A stretch of DNA of 64,000 bases from Tanytarsus gracilentus. Taxonomy: Eukaryota > Arthropoda > Insecta > Diptera > Chironomidae. Below are positions 12,883 to 26,211 of the stretch, piece by piece. Every line of letters starts with the position of its first letter. Position 1 is the stretch's first letter. A program made the position numbers and the translations under genes. A model generated the notes under the pieces. The model saw only the letters and a list, made by a program, of their open reading frames with translations, was not told the origin of the DNA and searched no databases. The stretch spans positions 1,798,001-1,862,000 of the forward strand of contig JAXRKN010000039.1 of NCBI GenBank assembly GCA_038502055.1, in the 5' to 3' direction.

Positions 12883-15800
12883 TTACTTTTTACTCGAGAA
12901 TGCATTCGATAGTTCCTTCATCGCGGCATTCGTGACGGCCTGTCCAATTTGCTGATTAATCTGCTGACGCATTTGTTGGGGCATCATGCTCATGATACTT
13001 CCAGCACCACCACCGCCGCCGCCGCTCGGTCGACTAGTGTGTTATAAAATTCATATATTTCAATTTCGAGTGGTTTTGATTTATGTATTTTTATATTTTT
13101 TTTTGGGCAATTAAAACAAAAAAGATTCAAAGAGAACGACTTTAACTAATTTTTCATCTCTTCTTAATTATACTTTAGTCAATATACGATAAATTAGCTA
13201 AAAACTGTTTTCAGATACTTTTTTTTAATTATTAAATTTGTTTAATTATCGTTTAAATTTTTTTTCTCATAATATTTTTTCATATGTAGTTCCCTAAACT
13301 TTTTACTTCTTTTTTTTGATCTCGAGAGTTTTTTTCGTTGTTGGAAAATTCTGGGCATTATGAAAGGATTTAATAAGTTTTATTTCCACACAACATTTCC
13401 CTGCCTTTTCAATTCATATGGCACTCTCTCATCATTTTCGTTTCGTTAACATTATAAATTTTTATCTTTTATTTAAATGAAAATGAATTTTTATAGCGAT
13501 GTGATTTGACATTCTTAACGACGACTGTTTTAAAGGTAGGGAAGAAAGAGAGAAAGTAAAATAGGAAATCCATCATTATCACATTCAATCATCTAGTTGC
13601 GTAAATTTTGACTAAACATCGCGATTCTGGCCGATTTTTTACAACATCTTGTGGATTAATTAAACAAATTTAAGTTTTATTCCAAAATATTTGTTTCCCT
13701 TAATCGACAAATTATGACTCATATTATGGCATGCAATGGAATTATTGTGAAGTTTTAAGGGATTTCATGAAGCGACAAGTTAAACAAATATTTTGAGATT
13801 TTTGTTAGTCGTTTTAATTTTTAATAATGCCAATTTTTACTGTGAAATAAAAAAAATTACTTACGATGGAATGAGAGGAGCTGGCAACGCTTGACCAGCG
13901 GCTGGCCTTCCGCCTGGAACTGGAGGAGCTGCGCCGCCACCTTTTAGAAGAAAAGCATTTGTTTAGAAATAAAACATTAGAGATTTTAAATTTTACCTGG
14001 TCGATTTGGAATAGCTGGTGCCGGTCTTCCTCCGGCCGGAGGTGGTGGAGGTCCTCGCGCACCGGCGGAACCGAGTGAGCCCTGATTTAACGTTAAAAAT
14101 AATTATTTGAATTATAATAAAATTTAAAAAATCTTACTTGTTGCTGTGGAGCATTCTTTCGTGGACCACCAGGAGAAGGAGGAGAAAGTCTTGGATTATC
14201 GCCTGTTGGCAGCCAATCATTCTTGACGGGTGCTGGTAGTGGAGTTGAGAATGTTGCCATTGATACGTCGCCTAAAAATTAATTAATTTTATGAAAAAAC
14301 TGCAATTAGTATGAATTTAAATTTTACCAATAATTGCAAGTGCTTCCTTGCATGCATGGTACATCTTAAGCATTTCTTCACGTTTTTGTGCCTCTTCAGC
14401 ACTCTCCTCCATCATTGTTGCCTAAATTTAAAAAATAAATTAAACCTTGTATTTCATTTAAATTAAGTAATTTATTCATACCTGATCACCGGAGGCATAT
14501 AAATGAGCCAACAATTCGCCATTGATAAAGTCTTTGACATTATTGACAACCAAATACATGATGGCTTTTGGTACCATGTCTCTTGCTGTTTTTGTCACAA
14601 TTCTCATGTACGAATCGACCAAATTTCTAATTGTCTCAACTTGACGCTCCAACTGTGGATCCAAGGAGCTTTGCTGTTGTTCTCCGCTCTCCTAGAATAA
14701 TTTCAAGTTTTCACTATTTTTTAAGACAATAAAAAAATACTATGGAATTTCTTAAAAAAAATTATGATAACTAAAGCTTAATAAGTTTGGACATAAGAAC
14801 TGCTAAATCCTGTTAGTATGAAAAAAAAATCAACTCCAAAACCCCCTTTTTAAAAACTAGAATGATATTAAAGTTTATTTAAGAATTTTGATGATGATAA
14901 AATTGATGATTTGTACAAGATTTTCATAAAATTTTACGAATCATCTCATCATGCTTTTTAGAGAAAGAAAAAAATTGACAAGCAAATAAAATTGAAGGAA
15001 ATAAATGATTTATGGGAAAATTTTGAAAAACAAAAAGGAATTTTCAAATATGAACATGAATTGTGCAATAAATGACTAGGTGCTTAAAAACTTTTTGATG
15101 TGAAATGAAATGAAAAAAAAAATTAATTTTAATGCGATATTAAAAAGCGTTTAAAAAAAGAGAAAAGTAAATAAATGTCACAGAACCAACCTCGGTTTCG
15201 CTACGCTGTATTTTTTACAATAGATATTTTTGTGTTTAATTTTTTTTTCGGGATTTTATATATGAGAAGAGAGAATTGAAGAGAGAATTTTATGATGAGA
15301 ATCTTGAAATAAAATTAGCTAAAGAGAGTAGTATCATAATGGAAGTATGGGTCGTCTTAAGAACTCAAAAAAATCGATTTTCTGAACTTATAAGAGTGCG
15401 CATAATATTTTTGACCTTTCATATAGATGTATCGTTTGTGCAGTGTATACTTTGTACATATCATTGCCAACAATTTAAAATCTTTCAACTTACGCCCTCT
15501 TCGCCGTTTGATGCATTGTCCTTTTCTGGGTAAACACCAGCACGGAGGAATGATGCCTTCCACGAGTCCACTTCATCGGTATTCTCGCACGACAACTCGA
15601 GCGTTTTCAAATCCTAAATGAGAAAGTTTTAAATTCATACTTTTTTAAATTTTAAAAGTGACTCACTTTATAAACATTTCTTCCTTCCGGATTGAACAAT
15701 GCGAATGTATGACGACGTGACATGAAGCCTTGCTCAATGTCTCTCAATTTCAAGCCATCGAGGGGCAACATGAATTTCTTTTCCTTTTCATCTTCGTCCT

Positions 15801-18800
15801 TGAACCACGAAATATTTTCCGATGTCAAGACAAACCAGTAGGGTCGAGAACTTCCTGCAATTATTCACATTGAAGTAAGGACAATTTAAGCAAAACTCAA
15901 GGTAACAATAAGTAATGAGGGAAGAATATTTTTTGTGATATGTGTATGACTGGAAAAAAAGGGAGAAGAGAGACCATTCATCAACAAGCACCAAGAGATT
16001 TAACAGATTTAGAATTTTATGATTTGTTTTTGAAAAAATTCAATTTAATTTTGATTTTTTTGAGACCGAAAAGTACACAATGAAATGATTCATGTGAGCG
16101 TACAATATTTTTTTATACACACCGCTAAAAATTATTCGAAGAAACATCTTGAATGCTTGATTGATGAAAATTTTGCCAATATTGGACGAATTTAAATTTT
16201 TAAATGGATTTTTTTTGTGTGTGTGGGAACATATATGCGAAAGTGGAGGTAAAAAAATTATAAATTTAAAAATAAAATTAAAAGAGTTAGAAAACAAAAT
16301 TTACCCTTCATTAATCCAAGATTCTGGATGCACATGTGACCTTTTCGAATGACTTGATTGCCCAAGCTTCGTGTGCCTGTCTTATTTGCATTTTCTGTCT
16401 TACTTTGAGCATTAGCGAAACCAATGAAATCCTCATGATTAGTATTCATGTAGGCTAACTCATAATCAATCATCAAGATCAATTGTTCCTTGCATTTTTG
16501 CTCACAGTTTCGAATGTGTGACGTTATAATTCTCTCGGCCTCTTCGCGCAATCTCGGATAGCGACTCATTTTCTCTGCACAATTTCTGACGACATTCGAT
16601 AATTCAATGACAACCAAGTCTATGCACTTGAGCACGGGCTCTTTGAGTTGACCGATTTGTCGTTTTGTGATCGCCTCGAAAGCCATGTCCGGTGTAAAGA
16701 GACCAACTCGAATACCGTGAATATTTCGAATGGCAAATGAAATTTCACGACGCAACTCTTTCTCATCGCAGCACATTTTGACAATTTCAAAGCGTAACCT
16801 TTCGTGGAAAATACGATTGATCTTAGCACCGCCTGATAGTTCGTTAGTGTTGACTAATGCCGATCCCGAGCCCTCAATAGTACGCTCAAAGTCCGATTGA
16901 AGCTGTTGAATCATCTGGAGCATAGCTTTGGTTTTAATACTGGGATCGTCGGGACGAAAGTGCTTGAACTGCTCCACCTCCTTCTCCAATGTGAGCATTT
17001 GCTTTTGCATTTTATCACGCAATGCCGGCAAAGTGTCGCGAATATGATTGGTGAGCTGTTGATTGAGGGTTTTTTGCAAGTAAGGTGTTCCCATCTTATC
17101 GGCGATGTGTCGGTACGATGGATGACTTAAAAAGAATTTCCTCTCGGCCGCCATGGCGAGTGTAATGTCTTTTCTGCCTTCAATGTCCTTCTGTGAACGA
17201 TTGACCACGCCAATGTATCCCCTTCGAAGCGGTAACAATCGATTTTCTAGGATATCACGTGCGTCAGTGCCTTCATCCATCAAGTCCAACTTTGTAATGA
17301 CACCGATCGTACGGACTCCTTGAGGATCTACCTCTTTTGCCAATTTGAGGGCATCTGAATTAGCCAAATCAGTATTGGCTGGCGTAACAGCGAGAATTAA
17401 ACAAGTTTCTTTCTTAATAAACTGGAATATCATTGCCTTAATTTGCTGTTCAATATCGATGGGCTGATCACCAATGGGCACCTTTGTAAGACCCGGCAAA
17501 TCAATTAGTGTCAAGTTGAGAACTGAAAAAAATATTTAATTAGTAACATCTATAAGTAGAACGTTATTTAAACTAACCATGTGGAGAATAGACTCGCAAG
17601 TTAATGGGTATATTGGAAATGCCCTTGTTGCTGCCCGTGACACGATCTGTCTCATCTTCAATCTCTTTCCGGATCTCATCAAAGTTCATGAATTTTTTGC
17701 CCTTACAGTGAAGAAACTCTCCATATTCGACAACACCATACATGAGCTGTAAAATGAGGGGACGTCGAGTGACAATGCCCGATCCTCGAGGCAAGAAATC
17801 TCTGTTGAAAAAAAATTCAATTAATCAAATTATATCGTATAAATTGCAGGGAAAAACAGGTTTTCAATACACAAACACAGCCATCAAGAAAGAATGTCAA
17901 GGTCAAGAGAAGAAGAATAATTCCTTCTTACATTAGAATCAAATTGCTGATGATGATGTTAACATGTACAAATTTAATTTGAAAATGATGATTGAATGCC
18001 AGTGAGAAAAAATGGCAATCAATTAGAAAATGAGATTTTTCTGTATAAACTTAAGAGAAAAACGTGAATGAATGAAAAACAATGCGATTTCGTTGTTTCG
18101 TTGATTTAAATCTTGAGATAAAGAGAGATGAGAAGGAAGATAATTGACTCGGGTCTGGGTTTTTTACAAATTCCTCACAAAATCATTTTTAAACTTATTA
18201 ATCTCTTAATAGTTTTTATTTCTTCACACATCGTTTTCCAAATAAATAATAATTTTATTCTCATATCTCACACAAATCATGAGTGAATTGCAAGTTTTCA
18301 CTTTCCATTTACTGTTTAGTTTAAGTTCATATTGTTTTTATGTTCGCGGCTTTTTTTTAATAACACGTAACGAGTCGGAATTTATTTCACTGCAAAGTGA
18401 AGTAATTTAATATGAATGAAATTGATAAGATTATCGCCATGTGCGGACATTGAAAAATTTAATCTTTCACATTTTTAAATTGAAAAATGCATTTAATGAC
18501 CACCCATGATTTTTTGTTGTGAAAACAGTTGGTCTGAGAGAGATAACATCACCACAACAATTAAGCGCGATGTAATATAATAAATATTCAACTCGCCAAC
18601 AAGTGGAAATTTTCAACATTGGCCAACTCAAAAATAATCTTCAAAAGATACCTCGCATGGCAAAATTATATTAGATTTATTTCTTCAAAGTCGATCCGAT
18701 CGTGACGCAAGCATAAGAAACAATTAGTGGGAATGAAAAATAAATTTAAATTTTCCACGCAATTAGGCCGCATTCCAAGGGGATAATCTAATGACATTTA

Positions 18801-20264
18801 CATAGGAAAAAAAAGGTCGAGAGCATCCTCGAGAAATATTCTTCTCATAATAATTTTTTTAAGCCCACATGGATCATTTTATGATAAGCGCATGAGCGTA
18901 AAATTCTAGCATTGATTTCTTAAAGTCAAAGAGCTCCCTATATGATCTAAGAAACGGCAAATTACATCATTGCTCAGCACACGAGACATCGAGAATGTGT
19001 GTACGAAAAAAAGTCTCATGCCAAATATATAAAATGTATGTCGCCAACTTCCAACTTGATTATAATCAGAGAGGTGGAACAAAAAGAAGCTCTTTTTTCG
19101 GTTGAAATGCAATTAGAACTAATTTTAAAGTGAGTCATTGTGTGTGAGTCAGTTAAACATGAATTATATACACGTTAAATCAAAATAAAGACAATTTCGT
19201 ATTGTTTATAGAATTATTCACACACAACTATCGACTGGAGGTGAATGTTCTGATATTTTTTTCATATATCTAATTTAGTGGGAGATATCGCTAATGGTCA
19301 CATAAATTAATCTTATCGCTGGTCTAATTGTATGAATCACAATAGCTTACATCTGTGCTCTTATCATAAATGAATATGAATGAAATAAATGTGATTTACA
19401 CAATTTAGAGAAACTCTTCCTGTATCTCTCAGCAGTATGCATCGTGATGTGATTTAAAATGTAAGTTTCAACATAAGAATTATATAACGGATTTAGTCAA
19501 CTGCACTTCCGGAAAGAAGAAAGATAAGGATAGAAATTTTTTGGTATTGTAAACTTTGAATTAATTTAAACAATTCAATTTTATGAGACTTTTTTGAATG
19601 TCTGTTTCATTATGTCAAAACGTCCTTACATAAATGGCTAATCAATAATTTAATGCACCAATGTCATTAGCTTTGTCTCTTTTTTCTATACAATCCCGCG
19701 ATCATTGCCACTGTTTGTGTCTCCCCATTGGGAAAAAATACACAAATCATCATCATTCATTCAAACAAGTCTTCAATTGTTTTTATTATCACAAACCATC
19801 CATTTTTTTCATGGGCGTACAATTCCACTCGATTGTAACACGACACGATGTTGCCATGTCAGTTAGCATGCCTATGCACTTTAGAAATAGTTTAACTTTC
19901 AAATAATATCCTTAACTGACAATGGCCTTGATCCTTCACTGGATCTTTTTTTTTCAACTCCACTGTATCTCTTAGGTTTTTTTACGTATACACTCAAACA
20001 TCATCGATTTTTCACTGGCTCAAGTTGATTGTAGAAAATTTACGAATTTTCCTCACTTTTCACTCGACTGTATCGCGATTTTTGGGTTGATTATACTTAC
20101 TTGCCAACAAAGTTCTCTAAAACGGACGACTTGCCAGCCGATTGGCCACCGACAACAGCAATTTGTGGCAAATCAATTTGCACACTAACTCCCAAGCTTG
20201 TAAATGCATCTTGAAGCTTATTGATGATGGGAATCAAACTTTCCATTCCAACGTTCCCCGCCAT
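12883..20264 (-). CDS. shi: Dynamin (shibire), GTPase of endocytic vesicle scission
   Basis: Dynamin assembles on the necks of clathrin-coated pits and cuts them by GTP hydrolysis. Exons are 20264-20101, 17801-17578, 17522-16305, 15854-15667, 15613-15494, 14691-14482, 14421-14328, 14271-14138, 14081-13997, 13940-13865 and 13033-12883, giving 887 residues. Motifs in order are G1 GGQSAGKSS, switch I PRGSGIVTRRP, G3 DLPGLTK, G4 TKLDLMD, the middle/stalk region (TIEGSGSALVNTNELSGG), a PH domain (RPYWFVLTSENISWFKDED), the GED (DPQLERQVETIRNLVDSYM) and a proline-rich tail (RGPPPPPAGGRPAPAIPNRP) for SH3 partners. The protein could start at MAGNVGMESL or at the internal MESL, which matches the fly start. 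A 15-nt optional exon may sit at 15191-15205. Intron 1 is 2.3 kb. Confidence 0.97.
15191..15205 (-). other. shi: Candidate 15-nt microexon of shibire
   Basis: On the minus strand, TACAG, then a 15-nt block encoding RSETE, then GTTGGT sits in the intron between the exon ending NGEEG and the exon beginning ESGEQ. Flanking exons meet in phase 0, so inclusion would add five residues to the acidic linker between the PH domain and GED without a frameshift. The polypyrimidine tract is poor, so this is tentative. Confidence 0.4.
17802..20100 (-). other. Shibire intron 1
   Basis: This 2.3-kb intron separates the exon ending in the first GTPase motif from the exon beginning KDFLPRG. It is AT-rich without convincing coding potential, RNA structure or transposon ends. 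It may hold enhancers, but none can be identified by eye. Confidence 0.6.
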
Positions 20265-20543
20265 CTTGGTCGAGATAGGTTTCACGCACAATATCCGAAA
20301 GAAATTAGTTAAATTTCAATTTTTTCCTCCAGAGAAACTTTTTCAATTTGCAAAAAAATCAATATTGATTTTCCCTTACACACGAGTTGACACCCCCTAG
20401 TTAAGGGGGATTTTTTTGACGAAAGACTTTTGAAATTTAAATAACCGTTACAAAAATGTTAAATTTTGTGCTTCATAAAATTAAATTTTTAAAAAATGTT
20501 TTAAAAACAATTTCATCTTTATTTCTCTGTTTAATCTCAAAGT

Positions 20544-21508
20544 TTAGTTTAAATTCAACAATTTCGAGTGATACTCGATGTGTTCTTGCATGAAAGTAGC
20601 AATGTAAAAATAGCTATGATCATATCCCTCTCTCATATTTAAGATGCAAGGGACTTGAGCCTTAGTTGCAGCAGCTTTAACTAAATTTTCGGGAAGCAAC
20701 TGATCTTTCAAGAATTGGTCATTCGCACCCTGATCGATGAAAAGCTGTAATCGTGGTCCATTGTATTTAGCAACTAGTTCAGTTGCATCGTATTCTTTCC
20801 ATGTCTCTTTATCATCTCCTAAATAGTTTTTAAAATTCTTTTCGCCCCATTGACATTTTACTGGATTACAAATTGGAGCAAATGCTGACACGCTTTTGTA
20901 TAATCCAGGATTTTTCAATGCACAAATAAGTGCACCGTGTCCTCCCATTGAGTGTCCAAAAATTCCAAGTTTTTCAGGATTCGCTAAAATTTAAATTGAC
21001 ATTAAAAACAATTTTAAATATCAAAAATTTTTATTACCTGGAAAATTTGAATTGATAACATCTATCAACTCGGAAGTGATGTAGCTGAACATACGAAAGT
21101 TCTTGCTGTATGGCTCTTTAGTTGCGTCCTTGAAAAAAATTCTTTAAAATTTATAATTTTTTAAAAATCTCAAAAACATACCACATAAAATCCAGCTCCA
21201 TAACCGAAATCCCAAGCGAATGCTGATGTGTCAAGAGCCTCAATATTTCTAGGCGAAGTGTCAGGGCACACCACAATGACTCCATTATCAGCAGCATATT
21301 TTTGAAATCCTCCTTTCTGGACGCAATTAAGTTCATTACAAGTCAAGCCACTCAAATAATAAAGCACCGGGAGTTTCTTATCAGCAGATTCCGCAGGCAA
21401 ATAAATCGAAAAATTCATTTGACATTTCAGTTCTTTAGATTGATGCGAAAAAACCTTCTGATAGCCACCGAAGATTTTATTTGAGCTAATTTCCTTTAAT
21501 TCCAACAT
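20544..21508 (-). CDS. Fgh: S-formylglutathione hydrolase (esterase D)
   Basis: This enzyme hydrolyses S-formylglutathione to glutathione and formate, the last step of glutathione-dependent formaldehyde detoxification in the cytosol. Exons are 21508-21182, 21128-21038 and 20983-20544, giving 285 residues (human ESD has 282). The alpha/beta-hydrolase catalytic set is visible: the nucleophile in GIFGHSMGGHGAL, an Asp in the DQGANDQF region and the His in EGYDHSYFYI. The oxyanion-side loop SGLTCNELN is also present. I start at MLELKEISSNKIFGGYQ because it aligns with the family N-terminus; an in-frame upstream ATG at 21535 would add nine residues. The gene is divergent from Pdk over about 590 bases. 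Confidence 0.95.
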
Positions 21509-22100
21509 GATTTTAAAAAAAATGCCGAAGTTCAAAAATAATTTGATTTTGTAAAGAAAATAAATCTTGGGTTGGCAACTTTGAAATTTTTTTAAAATTT
21601 AATTTTTTTTATAAAGATAGGGACCCTATTTTATGAAAAAATAAATTTAATTCTTAAAAATTGTACAACTCTATCTATGCGACAATTCTTTTTGAACCTT
21701 ACTTCGTATTCAACACAACGTGCTGCATGAGGACATGGAACTTAAATCGTGCACATTCGACTCTCTCCGAGAATATTTTGTTTTTGTTTTCGAGTGTATA
21801 TACGAGCACAGAGAAGTTTGTTGTAGAGGCTACGAGAGCGATAAAGTCAGTTTAAAATTCAATGGTCTCGGCATCAGACGAAATCACACCAAAATGCAGT
21901 ACAGTCGCGAGAAAGATCTTTTAAGATAGATTTTTTGATTATTCGAAAAAATATTTGTTTAATTAAGTTTAAGTGTGTGAAAATCTAGTGCAAAAAAAAT
22001 TATTTTCTCATTTTTGTGGTCAAAAAGCAAAAAAAAAATAAAATATTAAAAAAGTGGAATAAATTTTATAAATTTTAAACGAGAAGATTTTTTCATAAAA
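21509..22100. promoter_or_regulatory. Shared upstream region of Fgh and Pdk
   Basis: About 590 bases separate the two divergent start codons. The part from 21660 to 21930 is less AT-rich and contains an open frame on the + strand, but it shows no splice connection or family similarity and is most likely Pdk 5'UTR and promoter. No TATA box can be assigned with confidence. Confidence 0.5.
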
Positions 22101-25100
22101 ATGAGGCTGCATCGGGTGTGTTTTAATAAGATCGGCAAAATGCTCGATTTTTACTCCCAATTCAATCCATCGCCTTTATCCATTAAACAATTTTTGGATT
22201 TCGGTGAGTTTCATTTTGGATTTTTTGTTGCTCTCTCGTACGCTCCCATTTCAAAGTTTTTGACGTGAAATTTATGCCGATATGTGACGTCTCTGCCTCT
22301 CTCTCTCACTTCCCTTTAGATATCGATATTTTTTTTGAAACAGCTGTACCTTCAATTTTGTGTTTTCTTTTTTTGATGTTCGCATTGACCCCCAAAAAAA
22401 ACGCATAAGAAAGAATTACGCACAATTTTTCGTTCTTCCTCTGTGACAAGAACAAATTCATTGAAAATACGGTGGATGAACATTTTCAGTTTGTTTTCAA
22501 TTTTCTTTAACAGAATTTTCCACTCATTATTTTTTTTAAAGAAAAATGAAACACGCGCGTGGTATTTTAAAAATATGTTTTTTTGAGGGTATTTTTGTTG
22601 TGTCACGTTCAGTTTTGTTGAAAGTGTTAATGATTTATTTAAAATTTTGTATTGTTCTTGAGAAAATAATTCTTTTTTATTTTTTACTAAAAAATTTTCG
22701 TAATTTTAAAACGCCAATTTTTAATAAAATTAATGTTTGATTTCAAATTCGTTAATTAGAAAATTCTAATTTAATTCTAAATTAATTCGCTCTTTAATAA
22801 CACAAAAACTTTTACTATGATCATGAAAAAAACGTTTGACCCATACAATCCTCGATCTTGAACTTTTGAAAAAGCCATAAAAAATAATTTTGTTCCATTT
22901 TATTTGCGATAACAAGCTTAGTCGAGAAGAAAATCATTCCGTAATCATCGTTTAAATTTTCATTGCCACTCTCTCTCTAAATTTTTATTGCTCATCAACG
23001 TAGAAATATTTTTGTATTGATTTTCTTAAAGACTTTCATGGTTGAAAGTGAAATTATTGAGCAATTTTTGTTCGCTCACGAGATTGGTGTGAAAAAACTT
23101 ATAAATATTTCGCATTGGCATTCCTCCTATTTCCATCATAAGGAAAATTTTCGTCAGTCCTAATAATAGAATATTGGAAACATCTTAATGACATTAACCG
23201 ACACCATAAGGTCATTTTTGTTATTGTTCAGCACTTTGCTACTGTTTTCCTCTTCATATCAATAATTCATTTATTTTTACCTCCATGCGTACTATCAAAA
23301 TCGAGTTTTTCGAGTGCTTTTTCAATAAGTCCGTTTTTGTGAACCTTTAATTACTTTTTCAGCGATGTTAAATGAGCTGACAACAGAGCGAGAATTTTAT
23401 TTATAAACGAAATGCAACTTGCGTCATGAATTGATCATTTTAACTTTTGCACGTTCTCTGACGAGTGTCAAATTATTTTCAAGTAAAGTTTTTATGACGA
23501 TGATAAATTTTTAATGCTAACAGAGATGATGAGGATGCAGGTTGATAAGTGATAAGAGGAATTTAAATATAAGTGAATATGACCCAAAAAAGTACTTTCT
23601 TTAAAGTTGAATGACCGAATGACTCACGTAGAGGTCACTTCCAAAAAATAAACTAGTCGTTCAATTAGTATCAATTAACATTAATTGATTTGTAATAAAA
23701 TAATTATGATTCTCAAAACTGCAAATTAACAATCCTCGAATTAAGATTGACTGATAAAAAAGTTTATCTACGTGTGATAAAACTTTGCTCCGTGCAGACA
23801 AAATAATTCACTCTATTTAGCACCTTAGAATGAGATTTTTTATCGTAAGCATTTATCGAAAACATTTCGCAACTGTTTATTAAGAAAATGTTTCAGAAAT
23901 TATTTTAAACTCTCGAATTTCACATGTGATCATTAATTTTATGATAGTGATCTTAATTATTTAGAAAAACATTTTCCCGTTACGTTATCATTTTTTATGA
24001 GAACCAGTTTGAGTCATCTCCGTTAAATATAAAATTTTTACTACACTATATTTTTAAATAATTTTGTACGCTTCTCATATCAAAGTTTAAAGAATTTCTG
24101 GCTAAAAGATAAGATTTTTTTAGCGAAAACAAAAAATTGATAATTTAGGGATTTAAATTATCAGTGCAGTGACGCGTTTTATAAACATTAATAATTAACT
24201 GCATTTTTTAGCAAAATAAAATTGACTGAATTTATTTGAAGCAAAGTAGTCTGGAAATTTTCCAAATGGCCCTATAGTTAAATTAGGTCAAGTGAATGAA
24301 TAAACAAGAAGCTAGTAATTTTGCAAATAGAAGAACATAATAATTTTCTTCATTCTATCATCAAAATGAAATGTGAAAACAGAAAACGAGAGTGTTTCGA
24401 GAGAGATGTGGGTAAACAGCACTTGCAATCATCACATTTAATAATTTATAATATGAGTATCACAAGTCAGTTGAATGAACTTTTTTTTACAATAAAAGTG
24501 GAAAATTTGTCATATTTCTGTAGCGCTACACAAAAACTTTTACGCTATTTTAAGAGCTCAAGACACTGGAAATTTGTTTACTCCTAAATCCACTATCGAC
24601 CTAGATTTTATTTTATGACGGCATTTTACTATTCGTGGAAATGAAAATAGAAATTGCGAAAAACTGAAATATTTTTTTGTCATTAAAATAATTCGTGATA
24701 AGAAAATTATTTTTTTGATTGAAAATTTTGCAACTTTATGTCAATAAAATAAAATATTAAAACTTTTCACAAAAGTAAGCAAATTTTTTAAATTTTGAAA
24801 AATTTATCATAAGAAAACTCGACAACTCAACTGAGAGATTTCTCGATTTCCCTAGAACATTTTAAATTTTTTTTCTTGATGATTCTCGCGTGTTTACTGC
24901 TTCGAATTGAAAACATATGTGACGTATGATTTTTTCTAGGAGAAGAAAAATTATGACAAAAAAGTCTGAAAACAAGTTATGCAACAACGCAAAAATGTAA
25001 ACTAAAAACAAGTCGTTCATCTCTAAATGATTCTTCCTCCAATAAAGTTCAATTGAGCTTAATTTACTTTTTTTCATTAGATGCACTTTGTTCATAAAAA

Positions 25101-26076
25101 AGATTTTTATGATTTTTTAAAAGCCCGCGGGCAGACAAAAGTACACAATGACACACCTCCACATAACAACAGCAGGGTCTTCTTTTTATTAGTCACAGTC
25201 AATCCACTAATGAACGATAAAAATTCTACTGATAAAATGACCTTGCCGTATAAAAAATTGTAAACATTTGATGATGCTAGCAGGTGATAATTTTGTTTTT
25301 ATGTACACACAAAATTGATGATAAATTCGAGGAGTTTTAGAAGTTCAAGAAAGTTTTTTTATGAACGTCTAGTTACTTTCCTTTGTTCTCAACTCAACCA
25401 TTATCAAAAGCATGAAATTAATCAAAATCAAATCAGGTATTCAACGCGTTAGCAATTACCCATAAATAATAAATTAATGATGATCGAAGAAAAACATCAT
25501 AAAATCTTTTTAATCTAATCTAATGGTCATAAATTTATTTATCTGATGCATTAATCACTTTCATGCAAATCAAAGCAAAATTTGCAAATTTCACGCTTAC
25601 CTCATAGATCTATGCAAGTTCAAGTTCAAGTTTACACACCGCCATGGTAGAAAGTAAAATAAAATTATAAGCACTATAATTAATTCAGTTATGCTTTAAA
25701 TGTCTAAGTGAAATGATATTTAATAAAGTTTTTGAAGAGCATACAAAAAAATAAAAAATATTTTATCGTGAAATAATGAAATGTTGCCAATTTTTCAGCA
25801 TTTTGATTCTTCGGAATTTTATTGAAATGAAGCAAAAAATTAGAATTAAATTTGTTTGAAGTTGAAAATTTTTGTGAAATATTTTCAAAAGACTTCTAAA
25901 ATTAAAAAATATTTAATTAAAGTCTCTGAAGTCATCAACTAATCGATTAGAAAGTGAATTAATTAAATCCCAAAGCAGCTTATTATTTTAAAAACCTTTT
26001 ATAATAATAAATAAGTTTCTAAATGCCCGGGTAATGGATTTTGTTACCGGGAAAAAAATTGAATTTTATAAAAAAA

Positions 26077-26114
<38 letters not shown>

Positions 26115-26158
26115 AATATTTAAATAAAAAATTTTAATAAAAAAAAAAAAAAAAAAAA

Positions 26159-26211
<53 letters not shown>

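Noticed and set aside
20388..20412. Short hairpin ACCCCCTAGTTAAGGGGGA upstream of shibire
   Set aside because: A single short stem with T-rich flank in a eukaryotic spacer; a terminator reading would be bacterial and does not apply here.
21720..21929. 69-codon open frame upstream of Pdk
   Set aside because: It overlaps another open frame, lies in the probable Pdk 5'UTR and shows no similarity or splice support.
24321..24587. 88-codon open frame in Pdk intron 1
   Set aside because: No coding signature or splice context; surrounding sequence is uniform AT-rich intron.
26026..26050. Imperfect inverted repeat CCCGGGTAA / TTACCGGG next to the poly-A tract
   Set aside because: Too short and isolated to define an element, with no target duplication.
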